The translations under genes were made by a program, and so were the position numbers. A stretch of DNA of 5,855 nucleotides from contig JAGHSG010000037.1 in the NCBI GenBank assembly GCA_018066005.1, positions 1 to 5,855 of the forward strand, given 5' to 3'. Shown here piece by piece: positions 1 through 5,838 of this stretch; the stretch's first letter is position 1, and each line of letters begins with the position of its first letter. Source of the stretch: Bacteroidales bacterium. GTDB lineage: Bacteria > Bacteroidota > Bacteroidia > Bacteroidales > Paludibacteraceae. The notes below the pieces were generated by a model. The model was not told the DNA's origin and did no database searches. It worked only from the letters and a program-made list of their open reading frames with translations.

Positions 1-394
1 CAATATGCACAGGCGGATAGCCCTGCTCACCCATATATTCAATCTGCGCCCCACATAAACGCAAAGCATCTACCAACTGCCCCACTGGGCGTTGACGCAA
101 GCGCTCACAACCGTCCAAAACAACGTCACAACCGTCCAACTGCGCACAATAAGCCGTCAAGAAACGCATGGCGGTGGCACAATTAGAGAGGTGATAGGTG
201 ATAGGTGATAGGTGATTGTCAAGAACCGTGCATTGTGCATTGTTCATCGTCAACCGACTAAGTGCGTCATAGATGAGGCGGACATCATCGGGCATATCAT
301 AAGTGACCTCCATGAGGGGGTCACCATGAATTGCTTGCAGCATCAACAGACGATTAGCAATACTTTTGGATATGGGCAGTTCGACTGCTGTCAT
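1..394 (-). CDS. aroA: 3-phosphoshikimate 1-carboxyvinyltransferase (EPSP synthase), N-terminal part, cut by window edge
   Basis: EPSP synthase joins shikimate-3-phosphate and phosphoenolpyruvate in the cytoplasmic shikimate pathway to chorismate and the aromatic amino acids. I translated 131 codons by hand from the ATG at 394; the frame is open to the window edge, so roughly two thirds of a usual protein of about 410-440 residues is missing. Family landmarks in order are LPISKSIANR (residues 6-15, with substrate-binding K10), a DDVR motif (36-39), TAMRFLTA (74-81), ERLRQRP (97-103) and GYPPVHI (125-131). The ATG is the first possible start: an in-frame TAA lies four codons upstream. It sits 8 bp after the stop of the peptidase gene, so co-transcription is likely. 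Three oddities: the N-terminus is about 10-15 residues shorter than in E. coli AroA; residues 51-69 are encoded largely by heptamer tandem repeats; and A73 replaces the usual Gly before TAMR. Identity is firm; whether the enzyme works is not shown. Confidence 0.93.
   Translation of the reverse strand, partial: MTAVELPISKSIANRLLMLQAIHGDPLMEVTYDMPDDVRLIYDALSRLTMNNAQCTVLDNHLSPITYHLSNCATAMRFLTAYCAQLDGCDVVLDGCERLRQRPVGQLVDALRLCGAQIEYMGEQGYPPVHI
105..139. repeat. 14-bp direct repeat with 21-bp period inside aroA
   Basis: TCACAACCGTCCAA occurs at 105-118 and again at 126-139, exactly 21 bases apart. It encodes LDGC twice in AroA (residues 86-89 and 93-96) just before the ERLRQRP motif. The local protein length appears normal for the family, so this may be a coincidence of similar codons rather than a recent duplication. 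Confidence 0.6.
189..216. repeat. Heptanucleotide tandem repeat, 4 perfect copies of AGGTGAT, inside aroA
   Basis: Period-7 identity holds without a mismatch across these 28 bases and fails on both sides, giving exactly four copies. On the aroA coding strand the unit reads as permutations of CCTATCA and encodes residues 60-69, NHLSPITYHL. Three units (21 bp) give a seven-residue peptide period, HLSPITY. The tract lies immediately before the codons of the conserved TAMRFLTA motif. Slippage by one or two units would shift the frame; slippage by three would not. Confidence 0.95.
228..247. repeat. Second, degenerate heptanucleotide repeat (GTGCATT) inside aroA
   Basis: Bases 228-243 keep perfect period 7 (about 2.3 copies of GTGCATT), and a degraded further unit continues to about 247 with one mismatch. 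It is separated from the AGGTGAT tract by only 11 bases (217-227) and has an unrelated unit sequence but the same unit length. It encodes residues 51-56 of AroA (NNAQCT) and a little beyond. Two different heptamer tracts side by side suggest a compound low-complexity insert rather than chance. Confidence 0.75.
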
Positions 395-402
395 TTGTCC
401 AA

Positions 403-2394
403 TCAGTTAATATCGGGCAGGTTGGAATAGTCGCGACTGTAACGCAAATGTTGCTCTATATAGCCTTCCGTATAGTCTATTTGGACATCCTTGATAGCAC
501 CGTTTTTGCCAATAACAGGCGTATAAACAGGATTTACAAATCCCTTGTACGGTGCCAGATTGAGGACGGCATACCGCTCCAAAATCTCCTTATGCAAATT
601 AGGTTCGACCTTGACTGCATACATCTCCACCAGTTGTTTGGCAGCGTCATAATCTCCCTCGGACGTGATACGTTGTATCTCCGCCAGCATATCGCCAACC
701 ACACGGCGAACACCCGGATAATCATTGATTTGCAGGTAATGTTTGTTATCCCGCTCAATAATTTCCATTTCGTTGTTTTCGCAATGGTCATAGACCCATG
801 CGGCAATCAGTTGGCGGTTACGCATGTGGGCTTCTTCAATATCTTTACCCGGCTCAATACGCACCAATTGGGTCATCAAACCATTCATCATCTGCTGGTA
901 ATAAGCCGCTTTATAGGCTTCTTTGTCAGGCAGCAAACCCAGTTCGACCAGTTTATCGTCTGCCAAGAAGTAGAGGGCAAATAGGTCAGCACGTGCTTCT
1001 TCAATGGTGGAGGCATGTTCTTTGAGAGCATCCTTGCTGACGCCGGGCATCAGTTTACCGGAGCCGTGACCGACACACTCGTGCAAATCGGTATGCAAGT
1101 CGCCACAACGGGCACCGTATTTATCATAGAGCGCACGTATGTCGTCATCTATCATAAACTCTTCGTTGAAACCGTTGCCTTTGGCTGCTTCGTTGTAGGC
1201 AGATACCAAGTTATCAATGGTAACGGACTTGGAGCCGTATGATTTGCGAATCCAGTTAGCGTTAGGCAGGTTGATGCCGATAGGTGTGGCCGGATAGCAG
1301 TCACCGGCAAGAATAGCGGCTGTGATGACCTTGGCAGAAACGCCCTTGACTTCTTCTTTTTTGTAGATAGGATTGGTGGTTGAATGGTCTTCAAACCACT
1401 GTGCGTTATCAGAAATTATCTCGGTGCGACGAGTGGCTTCCATATCTTTGAAATTCACCAACGATTCCCACGTGCCGGTTATACCTAACGGGTCGGAATA
1501 GGTCTCGGTAAAACCGTTGACAAAGTCCACACGGCTCTGCAAATCTTTGACCCAAGCGATGCAATAGGCGTTAAACGAACGCAAGTCGCCGGAGCGGTTC
1601 AATTCAATCAGGTGAGCAATCACTTCACGCTGGTTATCATTCTCCGCCACGGTAAGTGCTTTTTCCAACCAGAAATTCACTTTCTCCAAAGCGGCTCCGT
1701 ACAGCCCACCTATTTTATATACGCGCTCGTATATGGCACCTGTCGAATCCTTGCATAATTGGCTGTTCAGTCCAATCCACAGGGGTTCATCCGTTGTATC
1801 TTTATGGGCGTCATACCACGCTTCGGCTTCGGCTTGTGTCACGCCTTCGCCGTAGTAATTACCTGCCGAATTAAGTACCAAATCAACGCCATCCTGTTGG
1901 GTAGTACGTTTGGGCATTACGGCAGGGTCAAACATGACGGGCAGGATGGCTGCATCGTATTGCACATTGGCTTGGGCACAAGCATTAACAAACCACTCTT
2001 GTGTGAACTCCGGCAGGAACTTGTCTTCGCTGTAATGATGATAAATACCGTTGGAGAACCAAACGCGTTTGAGGTATTTCTCAAAGAGGATAAACTCTTC
2101 GGTATTCTTCTCGTACGGATAATTGAGATAGAGTGCTTCCAAAGCACGGCGGATACGCAGGTTATACCGACCATTCTGGTCAAAGAGGATGTCCCGTCCT
2201 TGCAAAGCCGCTTCGGACAAATAGTACACCAACTCTTTCTGCTGAAGTGTCAGTTCATCAAATCCGGGCACTTCATAACGCAATATCTCCAAGTCGTAAA
2301 ATTTATCCACGTTGTACGTAAATTTTTGTTCTTTGTTACAAGCGCACAAAACAACCGCCATGATTGTCAAAGCGCATAAACGATTGATTTTCAT
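403..2394 (-). CDS. Dipeptidyl-peptidase III (family M49 zinc peptidase), predicted lipoprotein
   Basis: DPP III removes dipeptides from the N-terminus of short peptides using one zinc ion. The diagnostic M49 motif HECVGH is at residues 438-443 (zinc ligands H438 and H443, catalytic E439), and EEARAD is at 465-470, with E466 as third ligand 28 residues after H438, the spacing I recall for the Bacteroides thetaiotaomicron enzyme. Further family blocks are NYYGEG (179-184), ETYSDP (297-302) and NLPN (375-378). Length 663 fits bacterial members (about 675) and is shorter than the human enzyme (about 737). The N-terminus has a basic start, a hydrophobic core and a lipobox LCAC (16-19), so I predict lipidation at C19 and a periplasmic or outer-membrane location. 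C440, inside the HExxGH motif, matches the cysteine of Bacteroides DPP III; animal enzymes have HELLGH. The gene starts 14 bp after the nucleoside phosphorylase and ends 8 bp before aroA. The ATG at 2394 is chosen because it begins the signal peptide. Confidence 0.96.
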   Translation of the reverse strand: MKINRLCALTIMAVVLCACNKEQKFTYNVDKFYDLEILRYEVPGFDELTLQQKELVYYLSEAALQGRDILFDQNGRYNLRIRRALEALYLNYPYEKNTEEFILFEKYLKRVWFSNGIYHHYSEDKFLPEFTQEWFVNACAQANVQYDAAILPVMFDPAVMPKRTTQQDGVDLVLNSAGNYYGEGVTQAEAEAWYDAHKDTTDEPLWIGLNSQLCKDSTGAIYERVYKIGGLYGAALEKVNFWLEKALTVAENDNQREVIAHLIELNRSGDLRSFNAYCIAWVKDLQSRVDFVNGFTETYSDPLGITGTWESLVNFKDMEATRRTEIISDNAQWFEDHSTTNPIYKKEEVKGVSAKVITAAILAGDCYPATPIGINLPNANWIRKSYGSKSVTIDNLVSAYNEAAKGNGFNEEFMIDDDIRALYDKYGARCGDLHTDLHECVGHGSGKLMPGVSKDALKEHASTIEEARADLFALYFLADDKLVELGLLPDKEAYKAAYYQQMMNGLMTQLVRIEPGKDIEEAHMRNRQLIAAWVYDHCENNEMEIIERDNKHYLQINDYPGVRRVVGDMLAEIQRITSEGDYDAAKQLVEMYAVKVEPNLHKEILERYAVLNLAPYKGFVNPVYTPVIGKNGAIKDVQIDYTEGYIEQHLRYSRDYSNLPDIN

Positions 2395-2408
2395 ATTATT
2401 GTGTATTA

Positions 2409-3284
2409 TTAGAAACGTTCCAAAACGGTTTGTACCAGTTCTTTGATACGCGGTTTGTAATCGGTTTTGGCTGCTTCCACTTTACGCTGTGCTATGACGC
2501 AGCAGACTGTCATGGCTTTATGTCCCATGTGGAGTGCCAAACCGGCGATACAACTTCCTTCCATTTCGTAGTTGGTGATTCGTTGACCCTCGTAACGGAA
2601 ATCGGTTATTCGCTCGTTGATGTCGGGCACCGCCAATTCAACACGCAGGACACGTCCTTGCGGTCCGTAGAAACCGTTAGCGGCAATGGTGCAGCCACGC
2701 ATCATATCGTTCTGTGCTATGCGATTAACCAATTCGGGGTTGGCAGCCACGACATAGGGGCGAGCGGCTTTTTCGGGATAGTGGATAAAATCAACCAATG
2801 CTTTTTCAAAGCCCACGTCGGCTATCTTGTCACGGTCTTTATAGAACGCTAACACGCCGTCAAAACCGATACTTTTTTGACTAACCAGGAATGTTCCCAA
2901 GGGAATATCTTCCTGCATACCGCCGCAGGTACCGATGCGAATTATCTCCAAAGAACGTTTTTGGGCTTTTTCCGTGCGAGTGGCGAAATCGATATTCGCC
3001 AACGCATCTATCTCGTTCATTACAATGTCGCAGTTATCCGTACCTATGCCTGTGGAGATACAGGAGACACGTTTGCCGTGATACTTACCCGTGATGGTGT
3101 GAAACTCTCGTGATTGGACATCACATTCTATGCTTCCTTCATCAAAGAAAGAAGCAACCATGTTAACTCGGTCCTGGTCACCGACAAGAATAATCTTGTC
3201 TGCCAAGAACTCCGGTTTGAGATGCAAATGAAATGCAGAGCCGTCCGCGTTGATAATCAACTGGGACGCAGGAAATGTTTTCAT
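2409..3284 (-). CDS. udp: Nucleoside phosphorylase, uridine phosphorylase type
   Basis: This cytosolic enzyme family splits nucleosides with phosphate to give ribose-1-phosphate and free base; here the expected substrate is uridine (pyrimidine salvage). The protein is 291 residues, longer than E. coli Udp (253). Phosphorylase landmarks are GDQDR (35-39, phosphate binding), STGIGTDN (77-84), RIGTCGG (116-122) and NYEMEGS (238-244), where E240, M241 and E242 match the ribose-binding Glu-Met-Glu of E. coli Udp. FYGPQGR (205-211) places Q209 and R211 where the uracil-binding Gln166 and Arg168 of E. coli Udp lie, which favours a pyrimidine over a purine substrate. That inference rests on alignment by eye. 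No signal peptide is present. It begins 12 bp after the DUF3467 gene and ends 14 bp before the peptidase gene, consistent with one operon. The ATG at 3284 is the first in frame and gives a normal N-terminus. A broader-specificity pyrimidine or purine phosphorylase remains possible. Confidence 0.9.
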   Translation of the reverse strand: MKTFPASQLIINADGSAFHLHLKPEFLADKIILVGDQDRVNMVASFFDEGSIECDVQSREFHTITGKYHGKRVSCISTGIGTDNCDIVMNEIDALANIDFATRTEKAQKRSLEIIRIGTCGGMQEDIPLGTFLVSQKSIGFDGVLAFYKDRDKIADVGFEKALVDFIHYPEKAARPYVVAANPELVNRIAQNDMMRGCTIAANGFYGPQGRVLRVELAVPDINERITDFRYEGQRITNYEMEGSCIAGLALHMGHKAMTVCCVIAQRKVEAAKTDYKPRIKELVQTVLERF

Positions 3285-3296
3285 AGTATATACTTT

Positions 3297-3602
3297 TTAT
3301 GCTTCTCCGCCACCAAATGACATAGGAATTGTCGATCCGGGAGCCGGAGAACCGGTTATTTGAATCTTACCAAATTGTTGTTCGTATTTGGAAATGTTAT
3401 CTTGCAGAGCGAAGAGTAATTTCTTGGCATGCTCGGGAGTCAGGATAATACGCGATTTAACGTTTGCCTGCTGCAAACCGGGCATCATACGCACAAAATC
3501 TACTACAAATTCGGACGACGAGTGAGCGATAATAGCCAAGTTAGCGTATGTACCTTCCGCCATTTCCGGAGTCAGATTGATGTTCATTTTTTGTTCAGCC
3601 AT
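3297..3602 (-). CDS. DUF3467 family small protein
   Basis: This 101-residue protein matches the DUF3467 family, small cytosolic proteins common in Bacteroidota and of unknown function. Recognisable blocks are the stretch from G17 to G42, including SSSEFVVDF (28-36) and an RMMPG turn (38-42), and SRIILTPEHAKKLL (50-63), followed by a probable amphipathic helix to about residue 78. The C-terminus is a flexible Pro/Gly/Ser-rich tail ending in GGGEA. There is no signal peptide, membrane segment or catalytic-looking motif. The 29-bp gap from the glycosyltransferase is AT-rich, has no Shine-Dalgarno and no convincing TAnnTTTG element, so I treat the gene as part of the same transcript. The start at 3602 is the first Met and gives the usual family N-terminus. 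Assignment to the family is from memory of its conserved pattern; no function should be read from the neighbours. Confidence 0.88.
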   Translation of the reverse strand: MAEQKMNINLTPEMAEGTYANLAIIAHSSSEFVVDFVRMMPGLQQANVKSRIILTPEHAKKLLFALQDNISKYEQQFGKIQITGSPAPGSTIPMSFGGGEA

Positions 3603-3631
3603 AATATCTCTATTTTATGTGTTAATAATTA

Positions 3632-4825
3632 TTACCAACGGGTATAATTGTGTCGTGATTGGGTGGCCAACAGCCATGCCGTCAGGACCGGAAGACATAT
3701 ATCATACCACAGGATAATCCATCCAAAACGTTTCTCACCTAACGTACGTGCCGCCTTGTTGATTATTCCCATTTGGGTAAAGAAGCGAATGAGGAACAAT
3801 GCAGCAGCCACAATCTTCAACGGAAGAGATGCCCATACGAAACAGAGTATAACGGTCAAATACCACAACCCGCGTGTCATAGGTTCAATACCCAACATCG
3901 TGCGCGTACCGTATCTGTAATGGGGAGAAACGGACAAGTGACGGCGTTTCTGAATAATCCACTCTTTGAACGTTGGTTTAGGCACGGACCACGACAGGGA
4001 GTCCGGTGTACAAACGACTTGTGTGTTATTTTTCGTTGCTACCTTATTAACAAACAGGTCATCATCTCCGGACCGCATTTGCAGGAGTCCGGCAAAGCCA
4101 TGTTGCTGCATAAACATGGACTTGCGGTACATAAGATTGCGCCCGACACCCATGTACGGATGTCCCGCCAAGGCTCTACCCAAATACTGCAAACCGTTGA
4201 AAAGGGTATCATAACGGATAATGCGATTTATCTTATCCGTAGTCGGGAAATAGGGGCTATAACCCAACACAATCTGCGTTTGGTCTGCATTCAAGAAGCC
4301 CTGCACCATGTTCTGTATCCATAGATTAGACTCCGGCACACAATCGGCATCGGTTAATAACAGGTATTCGTATTTAGACGCCTTAACAGCCAAGGTCAGC
4401 GCCAATTTCTTGCTGGACGTGACACGCGCTTCAACGGGCACAAAAGTGATATGCAGACGGGGATATTTCATTTTATACTCTTCCAAGACCGCTTGCGTTT
4501 GGTCTAACGAGCCGTCATTAACCACAATCACATCATATTCGGGATATTTCTGCTCCAACAAAGCATGCAAATAATTGGTCAGGTTCTGCTCCTCATTTCG
4601 GGCAGAAACGACGATAGACACGCCCGGCCATACGGATGGTTGAGGTGACGGATGTTTCTTCAAAAAGCGGTTTCGGCGCACAACGGCAGCCATATACCGA
4701 ATGTAAAAATACATCTGATATACAAACAACACCCCCACGATACCGGCCACTATATATTCCCACAAGGGAAGGCCGGACCAGTTAAGTATGCTATCAACTA
4801 TTTGATTAAACACTTTATTCATCAT
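3632..4825 (-). CDS. Membrane-anchored family 2 glycosyltransferase
   Basis: A GT-A fold glycosyltransferase that should move a sugar from a nucleotide donor onto a glycan or lipid at the cytoplasmic face of the inner membrane; donor and acceptor cannot be read. Numbered from the ATG at 4825 (397 residues): one N-terminal membrane segment (about 23-42), then the catalytic domain with VSARNEE (73-79), VVNDGS (101-106, nucleotide binding), DADC (159-162, metal-binding DxD), GDDD (253-256, in the place of the catalytic-base Asp) and QKRRH (292-296, a variant of the QxxRW signature of processive enzymes), then about three C-terminal membrane segments (roughly 320-334, 335-349, 368-387). The start is uncertain: ATG-ATG at 4825/4822 overlaps the upstream gene by 11 or 8 bp, suggesting translational coupling. 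An in-frame ATG at 4867 exists, but those 14 extra codons overlie the conserved end of the PCMD gene and add nothing family-like. Envelope polysaccharide synthesis is an inference. Confidence 0.9.
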   Translation of the reverse strand: MMNKVFNQIVDSILNWSGLPLWEYIVAGIVGVLFVYQMYFYIRYMAAVVRRNRFLKKHPSPQPSVWPGVSIVVSARNEEQNLTNYLHALLEQKYPEYDVIVVNDGSLDQTQAVLEEYKMKYPRLHITFVPVEARVTSSKKLALTLAVKASKYEYLLLTDADCVPESNLWIQNMVQGFLNADQTQIVLGYSPYFPTTDKINRIIRYDTLFNGLQYLGRALAGHPYMGVGRNLMYRKSMFMQQHGFAGLLQMRSGDDDLFVNKVATKNNTQVVCTPDSLSWSVPKPTFKEWIIQKRRHLSVSPHYRYGTRTMLGIEPMTRGLWYLTVILCFVWASLPLKIVAAALFLIRFFTQMGIINKAARTLGEKRFGWIILWYDICLPVLTAWLLATQSRHNYTRW

Positions 4826-5771
4826 AAACCAATGCCACATTATCCACCCAAAGCGTGTTACCGTCATGTCCCGTGAAAGCCGGATAGCAGCCGGAAGAAA
4901 TCATCAAAACCAAGTGAGTGGGTTGCTCGTCGCTATACCCCACTTCTTGCACGCGGACCATGTCGCCTTTGGCGTTTTTGGCTTTGAAAGTATGCTTATT
5001 CAGTCCTTCGTAATCCTTGTAATTAAGTTGTTCCGTTATATCGCCATATCTAAATGGGATACGATGGTTATTCACCCAATTAGGCACATCATTCCAAATA
5101 CGCTCGTAGGCGGTAGCCACGCGGGTAGCATATATCTTGCCGTTCTCTTCCCAGCGATGCTGCAAATAAGCATAGACTTCGGCACAATCACGCCCCTGCA
5201 TTTTTTTGACAATCCCAACACCTGTTGCACGCATGATGACATCGCTATCATCCACTTTGGCTTTATAATCCAACTGCACGGCAGCGGGGCGTTTGGTAAA
5301 GGGTCGTCCCATCTCGACCACGCTGTAGGGGTCGCTCGCACCCTTCAAAGGCACAGGCTCATAAGTGTAGCCAATAAAGATAGTGCCGGCAATCTGTACT
5401 TTTAGGTTAATTTTCAGCGCCTCCACCGTCTCAAGTTTGCAGTCCATACGGGCGCAATACCCATCTCCGCGACGCTCCGGACGTGTGGTACCGCTGGCTT
5501 TATCCATACCTAACACGCGGGCATAGGCGTTGCTGACAGACCACGGGTTGCCGGGTTTGGTGTAGTCAAACGCTTGCGTAGTACGAATGGTGTCTCGCGG
5601 ACCAATCGCATAGATAGTAACCGTCTTGCCGGATAAAAATTTAGATTCCTGAATATATCGTGTCACCCACGAGTCCATATCTCCAAACGGAATCGGTTCA
5701 ACACGTTCTGCACTATAAAGCACACCCACATTCAGGAGAAGAAATATGCCACATAACAAATGTTTTCTCAT
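4815..5771 (-). CDS. Exported PCMD-domain protein (putative carbohydrate metabolism domain)
   Basis: The 318-residue product has a signal peptide (basic MRKH, hydrophobic 5-18, likely cleavage near A21; no lipobox) and then a body resembling the PCMD domain, a beta-sandwich domain of Bacteroidota surface proteins thought to bind or process glycans. Signs of the family are the opening IPFGDMDSW (27-35), an AGTIFIGY strand (128-135), GRPFTKRP (155-162) and the C-terminal block ISSGC (291-295), FTGHDG (299-304), LWVDNVALVYDE (307-318). I see no catalytic motif. A longer reading from the ATG at 5834 is open, but I reject it: its 21 extra codons lie on the promoter elements at 5791-5822, and the shorter start places the signal peptide at the N-terminus. 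The last codons overlap the start of the glycosyltransferase, tying the two in expression and perhaps in envelope glycan work. Cys106, Cys111, Cys196 and Cys295 could form disulfides in the periplasm; this is speculation. Confidence 0.8.
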   Translation of the reverse strand: MRKHLLCGIFLLLNVGVLYSAERVEPIPFGDMDSWVTRYIQESKFLSGKTVTIYAIGPRDTIRTTQAFDYTKPGNPWSVSNAYARVLGMDKASGTTRPERRGDGYCARMDCKLETVEALKINLKVQIAGTIFIGYTYEPVPLKGASDPYSVVEMGRPFTKRPAAVQLDYKAKVDDSDVIMRATGVGIVKKMQGRDCAEVYAYLQHRWEENGKIYATRVATAYERIWNDVPNWVNNHRIPFRYGDITEQLNYKDYEGLNKHTFKAKNAKGDMVRVQEVGYSDEQPTHLVLMISSGCYPAFTGHDGNTLWVDNVALVYDE

Positions 5772-5790
5772 ACCATTCTTAATTTGAGTA

Positions 5791-5822
5791 CAAAAGTACA
5801 ACAAAAATTTGATATACGCAAA
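5791..5822 (-). promoter_or_regulatory. Bacteroidota-type promoter for the PCMD gene and probably the whole operon
   Basis: On the minus strand a TTTG (5822-5819) is followed after 20 bases by TACTTTTG (5798-5791). This fits the primary sigma factor consensus known from Bacteroides (-33 TTTG, -7 TAnnTTTG). Transcription would start a few bases past 5791, at about 5784-5787, leaving a leader of only about 13-16 bases before the ATG at 5771. The leader has no Shine-Dalgarno, as is usual in this phylum. The placement also decides the start codon of the gene. No equally good match was seen ahead of the other genes. Confidence 0.75.
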
Positions 5823-5838
5823 TAAAGAGGGCAATATA

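Noticed and set aside
189..247. CRISPR array or mobile-element end
   Set aside because: The units are 7 bp without spacers, and no transposase, terminal inverted repeat or target-site duplication is visible.
1..394. aroA as a pseudogene because of its repeat content
   Set aside because: The frame is open for all 131 visible codons and the main motifs are retained, so there is no evidence of inactivation in this copy.
448..984. Long open frame on the plus strand opposite the peptidase gene
   Set aside because: It lies wholly antisense to the conserved C-terminal half of DPP III, has no recognisable domain, and is expected by codon bias opposite a real gene.
1759..2379. 206-codon plus-strand frame opposite the N-terminal part of DPP III
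   Set aside because: Antisense shadow; the minus strand has a signal peptide and continuous M49 similarity, and the plus-strand product looks like no known family.
3285..3294. 10-bp palindrome AGTATATACT in the gap before the nucleoside phosphorylase
   Set aside because: Short, AT-rich and within a 12-bp intergenic gap; too weak to call an operator.
4866..5405. 179-codon plus-strand frame opposite the PCMD gene
   Set aside because: Antisense shadow with no domain signs; the minus-strand product has the PCMD pattern and a signal peptide.
5772..5834. N-terminal extension of the PCMD protein from the ATG at 5834
   Set aside because: The extension lies across the promoter elements and would put extra residues before a well-formed signal peptide.
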